Shown: positions 1-7,637 of the stretch, piece after piece
How the letters are laid out: each line of letters starts with the position of its first letter
Position numbering within the stretch: position 1 is the stretch's first letter
DNA from: Microbacterium sp. SORGH_AS_0969
Lineage (GTDB): Bacteria; Actinomycetota; Actinomycetes; Actinomycetales; Microbacteriaceae
NCBI RefSeq assembly: GCF_030818255.1
Contig: NZ_JAUTAG010000001.1
Location: 1,488,001-1,552,000 of the forward strand
Direction of reading: 5' to 3'
DNA: 64,000 nt
The notes under the pieces: generated by a model
What the model saw: the letters and a program-made list of their open reading frames with translations, nothing else
What the model was told of the DNA's origin: nothing
Database searches by the model: none
Program-made: the position numbers and the translations under genes

Positions 1-1275
1 GATCTCGTCGTCGTGGGTGGCGGGTACAACGGGCTGTGGACCGCGATCCGCGCGAAGGAACGCGATCCGGGCACTCGGGTCATCCTGGTGGAAGCGAACC
101 GGATCGGCTGGGCCGCGTCCGGGCGCAACGGTGGCTTCTGTGAGGCGACCCTGACCCACGGCCGCCAGAACGGGCTCACGCGCTGGCCTGACGAGATGAC
201 GACGTTGGACCGTCTCGGCAACGAGAATCTCGCCGCGATCATCGCCACGGTGCGTCGGTACAGTCTCGACGTCGACCTGGAAGAGACCGGAGTGCTGAAG
301 GTCGCGGTCGAGCCGCACCAGATCCCCTGGGTGCGCGACGAGCACTCCGATGCGGACCACGTGTATCTGGAGGGGGCGGAACTGCAGGCGCAGGTCGCCT
401 CACCGACGTATCTCGCCGCGTCATGGGACCGCCGCGGGAACGTGCTCGTCCACCCGGCCAAGCTCGCGCTGGAGCTTGCACGTGTGGCGGAGAAGTTGGG
501 CGTGGAGATCTTCGAGCACACGCCGGCTCACGACGTACGCCGCGACGGGGGCGGTGTCACCGTCCAGACCGACGGGGCGACGATCCGAGCCGATCGCGCC
601 GCGATCGCCACCAACGTGTTTCCCTCGTTGATCCGGCGAACTCGATTGCTGACAGTGCCGGTCTACGACTATGTCCTGGCCACCGAGCCTCTCACCGCGG
701 AGCAGCTCTCCCGGATCGGGTGGGCCGAGCGGCAGGGCATCGCCGATCTGGCCAATCAGTTCCACTACTACCGACGCGCGGCAGATGATCGGGTCGTCTT
801 CGGTGGATACGACGCCGTCTACCATCCGGGGGGCCGTGTGCGCGCACGCTACGAAGACCGGGCAGCGTCGTTCGAGCGTCTTGCGGCGCACTTCTTCACG
901 ACGTTCCCCCAGCTCGCCGACGTGCGGTTCAGCCACCGTTGGGCGGGACCGATCGACACGTGTTCGCGCTTCTGCGCGTACTTCGGGACCGCGCGCGGCG
1001 GCCGCGTCGCGTACAGTGCCGGCTTCACCGGCCTGGGTGTCGCCGCGACGCGATTCGCCGCCGACGTCCTGCTCGATCTCTTGTCGGGCGAGCGCACCGA
1101 ACGTACGGCCCTCGAGATGGTGCGGCGAAAGCCCATCCCCTTCCCGCCGGAGCCCGCGGCATCCATAGGGATCGCCGCAACGAAGTGGTCGCTCGACCGA
1201 GCCGATCACGACCGTGGTCGACGCAACCTCCTGTTGCGGGCGATGGATGCCGTCGGCATGGGCTTCGATTCGTGA
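1..1275 (+). CDS. FAD-dependent oxidoreductase, DAO/amine-oxidase type (5' end missing)
   Basis: Reading frame open from base 1, so the true start lies outside the window. The visible N-terminus carries the dinucleotide-binding motif VVVGGGYNGLWTA (GxGxxG type) followed by an acidic residue at the end of beta-2 (VILVEA) and the ASGRNGGF segment typical of the D-amino-acid oxidase superfamily, especially gamma-glutamylputrescine/sarcosine oxidase relatives. The C-terminal GFTGLGVAAT segment is the second FAD-contact region. These enzymes oxidise a secondary or primary amine of a small amino acid or polyamine, reducing FAD; the substrate cannot be told from sequence. Its stop overlaps the GTG of the following cupin (GTGA), so the two are translationally coupled and probably act on the same compound. 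Confidence 0.85.
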   Translation, partial: DLVVVGGGYNGLWTAIRAKERDPGTRVILVEANRIGWAASGRNGGFCEATLTHGRQNGLTRWPDEMTTLDRLGNENLAAIIATVRRYSLDVDLEETGVLKVAVEPHQIPWVRDEHSDADHVYLEGAELQAQVASPTYLAASWDRRGNVLVHPAKLALELARVAEKLGVEIFEHTPAHDVRRDGGGVTVQTDGATIRADRAAIATNVFPSLIRRTRLLTVPVYDYVLATEPLTAEQLSRIGWAERQGIADLANQFHYYRRAADDRVVFGGYDAVYHPGGRVRARYEDRAASFERLAAHFFTTFPQLADVRFSHRWAGPIDTCSRFCAYFGTARGGRVAYSAGFTGLGVAATRFAADVLLDLLSGERTERTALEMVRRKPIPFPPEPAASIGIAATKWSLDRADHDRGRRNLLLRAMDAVGMGFDS

Positions 1276-1610
1276 GCGGCGGGGTGGTGTGGACGGACGC
1301 ATCCGTGCGGGTGCCCCATGCGGCGTTGCCGGTCGGCGACGTCGTCGCCGGCGCTCCGACCTCCGGCTCTGTGGAGATCGGCCGCTTCGGTGCCGTGCGG
1401 TTCGGCGTGTGGGAGATCACGCGCGGGGTGGTCGCCGACGTCGAGGTGGACGAGGTGTTCGTTGTCTTGGCTGGGCGCGGACGCGTGGAGTTTCTCGCCC
1501 CGGCGGCACCGACGATCGAGCTGGCGGAGGGAATGGTGGTTCGGCTGTTCGCCGGTGCCCGGACACGCTGGATCGTCGACGAGACGATCCGCAAGGTCTA
1601 CGCCGTCTGA
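1272..1610 (+). CDS. small cupin-domain protein
   Basis: A 112-residue protein whose GTG overlaps the stop of the FAD oxidoreductase by 4 nt. The sequence is a single beta-rich domain with G-rich turns (VDEVFVVLAGRGRVEF, then LAEGMVVRLFAGARTRWIV) matching the second half of a DUF861/EutQ-like cupin, which often accompanies amine-oxidase genes. Classical metal-binding His residues of the first cupin motif are not evident, so a binding or stabilising role is as likely as catalysis. The 3' end runs 13 bp into the convergent oxidoreductase gene, a tail-to-tail overlap with no room for a terminator between them. Confidence 0.75.
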   Translation: MSGGVVWTDASVRVPHAALPVGDVVAGAPTSGSVEIGRFGAVRFGVWEITRGVVADVEVDEVFVVLAGRGRVEFLAPAAPTIELAEGMVVRLFAGARTRWIVDETIRKVYAV

Positions 1611-2434
1611 GCGTGGCTCTGCACCACGGCGACGGCCGCGAGCTGGCCGGCGGCGATCGCGTTCGCGAGCGACGCCATCGGCCCCGGGAAGTGATCGGGC
1701 TGGGCCATGTCGCCCACGGCGTACACGCCGTCGACGCTCGTGCGTCCGAACGGGTCGACGCGGACGGCACCCGACTCCTGCCGCTCCAGGCCGAGCTGGT
1801 CGGCGAAGGGCGCTCGCTGCCGTGAGGTGGGTGCCACGAACGCCCCGGCGACCTCCTCGGTCGTGCCGTCGTCGAGGTGCAGCCGCAGCCCCGCCGGGAA
1901 ATCGCCCACCTCCCGCACCCGAACCGGGTCGAGAACGACGATCTCGGATGCCACGGGCTCGAGCATCGCGGCGAGCATCCCCGCGTGCCCGGTGCCGTTG
2001 AGCACCGCGACGCGCTGGCCGGCGAACTCGTGGCCGTGGCAGAACGGGCAGTTCGCGACGCGGTCGCCCCAGCGGTCGGCGAGCCCGGGGATCGGCGGCA
2101 GATCGTCGGCGAGTCCGGTCGCGAGGATCACGGCTCGGGTCCGCACCGGCGCGCCGGCGACCGTGACCACCAGGTTCGCGTCGACCCGAGTGATCTCGGT
2201 GGCCGCGGCATCCTGGATCCGGACCGTCTCGTACGCGGCGATCTCCGCGCGTCCGAGTCGGCGGAGCTCGGCCGGGTCGCGCCCGTCGTTGGTGAGCAGG
2301 TTGTGGGCGTGCGGCACCGTCCCGTTGCGGTACTCGCCGGAGTCGAGCAGCAGGGTCCGCCGGTGCATGCGCCCGAGGGTGAGTGCCGCCTGCAGCCCGG
2401 CGGGGCCGCCTCCGATGATGATCGCGTCGTACAC
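1598..2434 (-). CDS. thioredoxin-reductase-like NAD(P)/FAD oxidoreductase
   Basis: A 278-residue flavoprotein. N-terminal FAD motif IIIGGGPAGLQAALTLGR (about residues 5-22), a CPFCHGHE redox-like motif in mid-protein where thioredoxin reductase has CxxC, and a C-terminal VYAVGDMAQPDH FAD-binding segment. This is the pattern of small TrxB-like proteins that reduce a disulfide or other acceptor with NAD(P)H. I chose the GTG at 2434 because AAGGAG lies 6 nt upstream and because a longer start at 2500 would fall inside the promoter described at 2464-2494. The upstream palindrome and the nearby MerR gene suggest inducible expression. Its 3' end overlaps the convergent cupin gene by 13 bp. Confidence 0.85.
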   Translation of the reverse strand: MYDAIIIGGGPAGLQAALTLGRMHRRTLLLDSGEYRNGTVPHAHNLLTNDGRDPAELRRLGRAEIAAYETVRIQDAAATEITRVDANLVVTVAGAPVRTRAVILATGLADDLPPIPGLADRWGDRVANCPFCHGHEFAGQRVAVLNGTGHAGMLAAMLEPVASEIVVLDPVRVREVGDFPAGLRLHLDDGTTEEVAGAFVAPTSRQRAPFADQLGLERQESGAVRVDPFGRTSVDGVYAVGDMAQPDHFPGPMASLANAIAAGQLAAVAVVQSHAQTA

Positions 2435-2463
2435 GATGAACTCCTTCGCTTGCGTTCGAGACC

Positions 2464-2494
2464 ATCGTGTGACTTCATGTCGACATGAAGTCAA
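2464..2494 (-). promoter_or_regulatory. MerR-type promoter with 24-bp perfect palindrome
   Basis: On the minus strand TTGACT (2494-2489, -35) is separated by 19 bp from CACGAT (2469-2464, -10-like). The overlong spacer is filled by a perfect inverted repeat, TGACTTCATGTC followed directly by its complement (2470-2493). A 19-bp spacer with a centred dyad is the hallmark of promoters activated by MerR-family proteins that twist DNA. A start about 7 nt downstream would leave a leader of roughly 20 nt before the AAGGAG and GTG of the oxidoreductase. The likely regulator (inference) is the MerR gene at 3670-4116. Confidence 0.7.
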
Positions 2495-2620
2495 GGCCAC
2501 TCTTTTCGCATAAATATACGAATGTCGAGCAAGCGTTCGCAGAGCCCTCGGCGGGGCGCGCCCCGGACATATGATCGAAGCTCGCCGCCCGAGGGGAGGT
2601 GGGACGTGCTATCGTCAAAG

Positions 2621-2667
2621 CATCACGATCAGCCCGCTCGCCTCACGGCTCGGGCTGATTTTCTTTT
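2621..2667 (+). ncRNA. small hairpin RNA upstream of abiF (abiF-RNA-like)
   Basis: ATCAGCCCG (2628-2636) pairs perfectly with CGGGCTGAT (2651-2659) around a 14-nt loop and is followed by a T-tract (TTTCTTTT), so it looks like a very short terminated transcript. An extended -10 element, TGCTATCGT, at 2607-2615 predicts a start near 2621 and an RNA of about 45 nt. A second possible -10, TATGAT, at 2570-2575 would give a longer form of about 85 nt. The hairpin ends 11 nt before the abiF start codon. AbiF-family genes are known to be associated with a conserved upstream ncRNA that acts as antitoxin; identity here rests on position and architecture, not on a covariance search. Confidence 0.6.
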
Positions 2668-2677
2668 GCGGGGATTG

Positions 2678-3673
2678 ATGCGGTACGGCAAACCCTGGCT
2701 GCCGCTGAGCGACCAGATCGACAAGCTGGAGCGTCGCGGCGTCGGCATCGACGATCGAGCACGCGCAGAACGCCTGCTGTGCGAGGTGGGCTACTACCGG
2801 CTGACGGGATACCTGCATCCGTTCCGGGCGGTCGATCCCGCGATCGGATACCTTCCCGGAACCCACATTTCCCACGCGGCGGCCCTCATCGACTTCGACC
2901 GACGACTGCGCCTGCTCGTCCTCGATGCCCTCGAACGCATCGAGGTGTCTCTACGAATGCGAGTCGGGTACGTCTTGGGTGAGGTTTCCGCCTTCGCCCA
3001 TCGAGACGCATCGACGTTCATGCCCGACTTCACCCGTCGGCCCGAGCATGTGGCTGACAGGACCATCACGACGTTGCTCCCGCCGGAGATCTCGATGAGC
3101 AAGCACGACCTGTGGCTGCTGAAAGTAGCCGAACGGCAGAGTCGCTCGAGCGAGAACTTCGTGCAGCACTTCCGAGAGAAGTACGCGAACCAGATGCCGA
3201 TCTGGGCGCTGACCGAGATTCTCGAGCTCGGTCAGCTCGTCACGCTCTATCGGGGTCTGAACACGCGGCTATCGCAGGCCATCGCCGACGCGTACGAGGT
3301 TCCGACGAAAAAGCTCTTCCTCAGCTGGTTGGCCACACTCAACTACGTCCGGAATGTCGCGGCGCACCACGCACGTCTGTACAACCGCAAACTCGTGACA
3401 GCGCCCAAGCGTCCCACGCCATCGCGCGTACCTCTTCTCGCTCATCTGAGTGAGAGCGCCCTACCGAAGGAGTTCGGGCTCTACAGTGCGTTGGCTGTGG
3501 TGCAGTACCTTCTGCTCGTTGTAGATCCGCTGTCGTCATGGGGCGCCGATCTCGGGGGCCTTCTGCGCGAGTTCCCCTCCGCCGGACCCGTCTCTGTCCG
3601 CTCCCTCGGCGTCCCCGATGGATGGGAGAGACTGCCCCTCTGGACAGCCACGAGGGAGGTGGCAGCGCAATGA
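2678..3673 (+). CDS. abiF: Abi_2/AbiF-family HEPN protein, candidate RNase toxin
   Basis: A 331-residue protein of the Abi_2 (AbiD/AbiF) family. Hallmarks: the N-terminal block PWLPLSDQIDKLERRGVGI, the CEVGYYRLTGYLHPF motif, the FDRRLRLLVLDALERIEVSL helix, and a C-terminal HEPN-type R-x4-H motif in the segment YVRNVAAHHARLYN. HEPN domains are typically RNA-binding or RNA-cleaving, and AbiF proteins act as toxins in abortive-infection modules with an RNA antitoxin. I start the gene at ATG 2678 because a longer in-frame reading from 2522 would translate through the hairpin RNA. The stop overlaps the ATG of the MerR regulator (ATGA), so the two are co-translated. The family is usually found in defence or accessory DNA. 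Confidence 0.85.
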   Translation: MRYGKPWLPLSDQIDKLERRGVGIDDRARAERLLCEVGYYRLTGYLHPFRAVDPAIGYLPGTHISHAAALIDFDRRLRLLVLDALERIEVSLRMRVGYVLGEVSAFAHRDASTFMPDFTRRPEHVADRTITTLLPPEISMSKHDLWLLKVAERQSRSSENFVQHFREKYANQMPIWALTEILELGQLVTLYRGLNTRLSQAIADAYEVPTKKLFLSWLATLNYVRNVAAHHARLYNRKLVTAPKRPTPSRVPLLAHLSESALPKEFGLYSALAVVQYLLLVVDPLSSWGADLGGLLREFPSAGPVSVRSLGVPDGWERLPLWTATREVAAQ

Positions 3674-4116
3674 CCTCCGCGGGGGAGTCAATCGGGGAGG
3701 CCGCGGCGCGATTCGGGCTCGACACGCACGTGCTGCGCTACTGGGAGGACGAGGGGCTGTTGCATCCGGATCGGGATGCCGGCGGCCGACGCCGCTACTC
3801 GGACGACGACAGCGTCCGGATCGCGATCATCCTGCGCAACAAGGCCGCGGGAATGTCGCTCGAGCAGATCCGCATACTGCTCGAGCGGGACGCGCCGGAT
3901 CGGCACCGCGTGCTCGAGGAGCACATCGCCGAGCTCGATCGTCGTGCCGCCGACATCGCGGAGGCCAGGGCGATGACCGAGCATGCGCTGCGATGTCGGT
4001 CGCACGACATCACGCAGTGCCCGCGCTTCCGCAGCCATGTCGCCGACGTCCTGTCGGGAGAGGCGCAGTGGCTGCTTGTCCACACCGAGCCGCCCCGCGA
4101 ACGTCCCGCGAACTAG
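3670..4116 (+). CDS. MerR-family transcriptional regulator
   Basis: 148 residues: N-terminal winged-helix MerR domain (GEAAARFGLDTHVLRYWEDEG, then GGRRRYSDDD, residues about 8-46), a dimerisation coiled coil (about 75-105) and a short effector tail with Cys109 and Cys117 (CRSHDITQC), which could bind metal or sense redox/thiol stress. GAGGGAGGTGG precedes the ATG, which overlaps the abiF stop by 4 nt. The MerR-type promoter at 2464-2494 is the obvious candidate target, which would make the thioredoxin-reductase-like gene part of its regulon (inference). The next gene follows after 9 nt. Confidence 0.85.
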   Translation: MTSAGESIGEAAARFGLDTHVLRYWEDEGLLHPDRDAGGRRRYSDDDSVRIAIILRNKAAGMSLEQIRILLERDAPDRHRVLEEHIAELDRRAADIAEARAMTEHALRCRSHDITQCPRFRSHVADVLSGEAQWLLVHTEPPRERPAN

Positions 4117-4125
4117 CATGAATCG

Positions 4126-5508
4126 GTGACCACCCCGCCTCTTTCCGCCGAGCAGCAGGCGCTGTTCCGGCTGATCGAAGACACGCGGGAGCACGTCTTC
4201 GTGACCGGGCGCGCGGGGACGGGCAAGTCGACTCTGCTGCAGCACCTCGCGTGGAACACGCAGAAGCAGATCGCCGTGTGCGCGCCGACGGGCGTGGCGG
4301 CGCTCAACGTCGAGGGGCAGACGATCCACTCGCTGTTCCGTCTGCCGATCGGCCTGATCGCGAACGGCGACATCGACCAGAACGACGCGACCCGCAAGAT
4401 CCTGAACGCGATCGACACGCTCGTGATCGACGAGATCTCGATGGTGAACGCCGACCTCATGGATGCCATCGACCGCTCGCTCCGTCAGGCGCGGGGCCGG
4501 CGCGCCGAGCCGTTCGGCGGCACCCAGATCGTCATGTTCGGCGACCCGTACCAGCTCGCCCCCGTTCCCCCGCGCGGTGACGAGGCGCGCTACATCCGCG
4601 ACCACTACCGCTCGTTCTGGTTCTTCGACGCGAAGGTGTGGTCCGGCGAAGCGGCGAGCGACGGGCTGATCGACATCGGGCGCCACGGGGCCGACCTGCA
4701 CGTCAACGAGCTCGTCGAGATCCACCGGCAGTCCGACCCGGGCTTCAAGACCCTGCTCAACGCGGTGCGCTACGGGCGCGTGACGGCCGAGATGGCCGGC
4801 ATCCTGAACACCGCCGGAGCCCGTACGCCCCCGCACCCGGCCGACGGCGAGCACCCGATCATCACGCTGGCGACGCGCAACGATCGCGTCAACAGCATCA
4901 ACCGGCGCCATCTCGAGGAGCTCGTGGGGCGCACGCAGACCGCGAACGCCGAGATCTCGGGCGACTTCGGGCGCGGTGAGGCGAACTATCCCGCCGAGAT
5001 GGAGCTCACGCTCAAGGTGGGGGCGCAGGTGATGTTCCTGCGCAACGACTCCGCGCAGTTCGGCGAGGCGCCGCGGTGGGTCAATGGCACGATCGGCACG
5101 GTGACGCGCATCGCGGGCGACAGCGTGCGGGTCGAGGTCGACGGCATCCAGCACGATGTCGAACCCGCCGTGTGGGAGAGGTACCGCTACGCATACGACC
5201 CGGGGACGAAGAACCTCTCGCGCGAGATCGTCGCGGAGTTCACGCAGTTCCCGCTCCGGCTCGCGTGGGCCGTCACGATCCACAAGTCGCAGGGCAAGAC
5301 GTACGATCGCGCGGTCGTCGACCTGGGTGCCGGGGCCTTCGCCCCCGGGCAGACCTACGTCGCACTCAGCCGGTTGACGTCTCTCGACGGTCTCTACCTG
5401 TCACGGCCGCTGCGCCCGAGCGACATCCGCGTCGACGAGGACGTGCGCCGCTTCATGAAGCAGGCGTGGCTCGGACGCCAGCAGGGCGATCGTGCTCAGG
5501 CGACCTGA
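4126..5508 (+). CDS. PIF1-like AAA ATPase/DNA helicase
   Basis: 460 residues of superfamily 1B helicase. Walker A GRAGTGKST (about 28-36), motif Ia CAPTGVAALN, Walker B VIDEISMV (about 98-106), the PQ-like FGDPYQLAPVPP, and the C-terminal motif V/VI segment TIHKSQGKTYDR with YVALSRLTSLDGL. PIF1/RecD-type helicases unwind 5'-3' at forks, G-quadruplexes or recombination intermediates. It starts with GTG 9 nt after the MerR stop, so it may share the abiF-merR transcript. Its last 13 bp overlap the convergent heme oxygenase. Confidence 0.9.
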   Translation: MTTPPLSAEQQALFRLIEDTREHVFVTGRAGTGKSTLLQHLAWNTQKQIAVCAPTGVAALNVEGQTIHSLFRLPIGLIANGDIDQNDATRKILNAIDTLVIDEISMVNADLMDAIDRSLRQARGRRAEPFGGTQIVMFGDPYQLAPVPPRGDEARYIRDHYRSFWFFDAKVWSGEAASDGLIDIGRHGADLHVNELVEIHRQSDPGFKTLLNAVRYGRVTAEMAGILNTAGARTPPHPADGEHPIITLATRNDRVNSINRRHLEELVGRTQTANAEISGDFGRGEANYPAEMELTLKVGAQVMFLRNDSAQFGEAPRWVNGTIGTVTRIAGDSVRVEVDGIQHDVEPAVWERYRYAYDPGTKNLSREIVAEFTQFPLRLAWAVTIHKSQGKTYDRAVVDLGAGAFAPGQTYVALSRLTSLDGLYLSRPLRPSDIRVDEDVRRFMKQAWLGRQQGDRAQAT

Positions 5509-6152
5509 GCCGCCTTGGCTCGCGCGAGGTCGGCGAACAGCTCGGTGTTGAACCGGTACGCCACCAGTACCTCGTCGATGACGCGCGCCTTCTCGTCGTC
5601 ATCCCACGGGACCGCGTCGAGCTGCTCGCGGTAGACGTTCTTGAACGCTCTCGGGTCGGCGATGTCGCCGAACAGGAAGAACCCGATCCCGTTGGTGTCG
5701 AATCCGAAGCGGCGCTGCATGAGGCGACCGATGAACGGTCCGCCCGACAGGTCGCCGAGGTAGCGCGTGTAGTGGTGAGCGACGAAGCCCCCCGGCCAGG
5801 TCGCGGCGACGCGGCGGATCCGCGACACGTACGCCTGCGTGGTGGGCAGGGGGCTGATCTGCCCGCGCCAGTCGGCGCCGAGGAGGAACGCGAGGTCGGC
5901 CTCCAGCGCGGGAAGGCGGGTGAGCTTGTCGCTGAGGAACACGGATGCCACCGGGTCGTGGCGCATGCGCTCGCCGGCCGTCTCGAGGGCCTCGTAGATG
6001 AACCACTGCTGCGCGATGAGGGCGATGTAGTCGTCGCGGGATCCCGTGCCGTTGAGGAGGTCAGTCATGAAGCCGTCGCACTCGCTCGTCGAATGCGCGC
6101 TGGTGGAACAGCGCTCGCGCAGAGCGGCGGAGAACGGGACGACGGCGTTCAT
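5496..6152 (-). CDS. hmuO: heme oxygenase (biliverdin-producing)
   Basis: A 218-residue cytosolic enzyme that opens heme to biliverdin, CO and ferrous iron. The proximal heme ligand is His20 in TSAHSTSE, the position used in HmuO, and the distal-helix glycine motif is present as YLGDLSGGPFIGR. Length and order match the HemO/HmuO family. The gene stands alone, with an IdeR/DtxR-type iron box 19 bp upstream of its ATG, so it should be induced under iron limitation to release iron from heme. It converges on, and overlaps by 13 bp, the PIF1-like helicase gene. Confidence 0.93.
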   Translation of the reverse strand: MNAVVPFSAALRERCSTSAHSTSECDGFMTDLLNGTGSRDDYIALIAQQWFIYEALETAGERMRHDPVASVFLSDKLTRLPALEADLAFLLGADWRGQISPLPTTQAYVSRIRRVAATWPGGFVAHHYTRYLGDLSGGPFIGRLMQRRFGFDTNGIGFFLFGDIADPRAFKNVYREQLDAVPWDDDEKARVIDEVLVAYRFNTELFADLARAKAAQVA

Positions 6153-6170
6153 GGGGACATCATACGCACA

Positions 6171-6190
6171 GGGTTAGGTGAACCTAACCC
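6171..6190 (-). promoter_or_regulatory. IdeR/DtxR iron box
   Basis: A perfect dyad of 9-bp arms, GGGTTAGGT and ACCTAACCC, separated by GA. It matches the DtxR/IdeR consensus (TTAGGTTAG...CTAACCTAA type). It lies just upstream of the heme oxygenase start at 6152, where a bound repressor would block transcription when Fe(II) is plentiful. Confidence 0.85.
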
Positions 6191-6358
6191 CCGATTTCCT
6201 GTGGTTTCGCCGCTGATCGACGCACCGCCGAGCGCTCGCGGCGAGATGTGATGCAGACGTGACGCCGCCCGGGCGCAAGCGGCAAGTCGCTTCGGGCGGC
6301 GTGTGTTTGAATTCTTGGAGCGCGCGATTCGTCGCGCGCGGATTCCAGGGGGTTCGAT

Positions 6359-7630
6359 ATGGGGACATGGCGTCGGTCTGCTGCGGCCGCGATCGCCGGC
6401 GCGAGCGTCCTCGCGGTGATCCTGAGCGGGTGCACCGCCGAGAACTCCGTGTCCATCGACGTCCCCGCCCAGGTCGACGCGCCGTTGCCCGACCAGACGG
6501 TCACCGAGCTGCGCGACGCCGTCACGACCGCCATGGCGGCGACCGGGTCGAGCGGCGCCATCGTCGGCGTGTGGGCGCCCTGGAGCGGGAGCTGGGTGTC
6601 GGGCGTGGGCACGCAGGGACCGGGCGGCGCCGAGGTCTCGGCCGACCTGGACTTCCGTGCCGCCGATGTCACCGGCGCGATGACCTGCGACGTGCTCTAC
6701 GAGCTCGCCGCCGACGGCACGGTCAAGCTCGACGACCCGGTGACGACGTGGGTCAGCAACCTCCCCGGGTACGACGACATCACCCTGCGCATGCTCTGCA
6801 ACGGCACCTCGGGGCTCGGCTCCTACTCGTCCGTGCTGCAGGGGACCGAGCTGAACAACCCCGACCGGGCGTGGAACCCGCGGGAGCTGCTCGCGTACGG
6901 CATCGCGAGCCCTCGTCTGAACCCTCCGGGGGCGGCGTTCGCCGACTCGGACACGAACTACCTGATCGCCGGGCTCGCCGCCGAGCGCGCGACCGGTGAG
7001 ACGCTCTCGGACCTCATCCGCGACCGCGTCGCCGAACCCCTCGGGCTGTCGAACACGAGCCTGCCGGGGTCGGCCGCTGCCGCGCCCTCGTCGACCGCCC
7101 TCGAGGGGTTCCGCTCGCAGCAGCTCCCCGAGGGCGGATGGACCTGCGATCAGCCCCAGGACGTCACCGTGACCTCGTCGAGCTTCGGCGGTGCCGCCGC
7201 GGGAGCCGTGACCGACATCACCGACCTCGGCCGCTATACGCAGGCGCTCGCCGCCGGCTCCCTGCTGCCCGAGGGGAGTGACAGGTTCTCGTCGCCCCTC
7301 CCCGTGAGCGCCGACGACCCGACGTGGTTCACCGCGGCGGGCGGCGCGTACCAGGCCGGTTCGCTCATCGGACAGTTCGGTGCGACGGCGGGTTACATGG
7401 TCGGCTCCTTCGCCGACCCCACCACCGGCATGGCCGTCTCGGTCGTGCTGAACAACTCGGCCGGTAACCCCAAGACGGCCGCGTGGCTCAGCTGGGAGCT
7501 CGCGGCGATCGCGTCGAAGGCTCCGGCGGCTTCGGGGCAGACCGCTCCCGAGGCGGGACTGCCCTGGACGGCCCAACAGATGCGTGACGGTATCGTCGGC
7601 AACGCCATCTGCACCGTCCCCGCACAGTGA
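6359..7630 (+). CDS. lipoprotein with serine beta-lactamase fold, catalytic motifs missing
   Basis: 423 residues. N-terminal lipoprotein signal with lipobox LSGC (cleavage before the Cys near residue 24), so the protein is anchored outside the membrane. The remainder aligns with the beta-lactamase/D-Ala-D-Ala carboxypeptidase family (FRAADVTGAMT...LAADGTVKLDDPV, then LGLSNTSLPG). The catalytic SxxK tetrad position reads DVTG, the YxN motif reads DSD (FADSDTNYLIAG), and the HxG/KTG-like element reads QFG. All three active-site motifs are therefore lost, and it is predicted to be a binding protein or pseudoenzyme. The RhtA-like exporter follows after 7 nt. Confidence 0.75.
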   Translation: MGTWRRSAAAAIAGASVLAVILSGCTAENSVSIDVPAQVDAPLPDQTVTELRDAVTTAMAATGSSGAIVGVWAPWSGSWVSGVGTQGPGGAEVSADLDFRAADVTGAMTCDVLYELAADGTVKLDDPVTTWVSNLPGYDDITLRMLCNGTSGLGSYSSVLQGTELNNPDRAWNPRELLAYGIASPRLNPPGAAFADSDTNYLIAGLAAERATGETLSDLIRDRVAEPLGLSNTSLPGSAAAAPSSTALEGFRSQQLPEGGWTCDQPQDVTVTSSSFGGAAAGAVTDITDLGRYTQALAAGSLLPEGSDRFSSPLPVSADDPTWFTAAGGAYQAGSLIGQFGATAGYMVGSFADPTTGMAVSVVLNNSAGNPKTAAWLSWELAAIASKAPAASGQTAPEAGLPWTAQQMRDGIVGNAICTVPAQ

Positions 7631-7637
7631 CGCCGGC

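Noticed and set aside
2522..2677. N-terminal extension of the AbiF protein
   Set aside because: It would translate through the hairpin RNA and T-tract, and the Abi_2 domain begins just after 2678.
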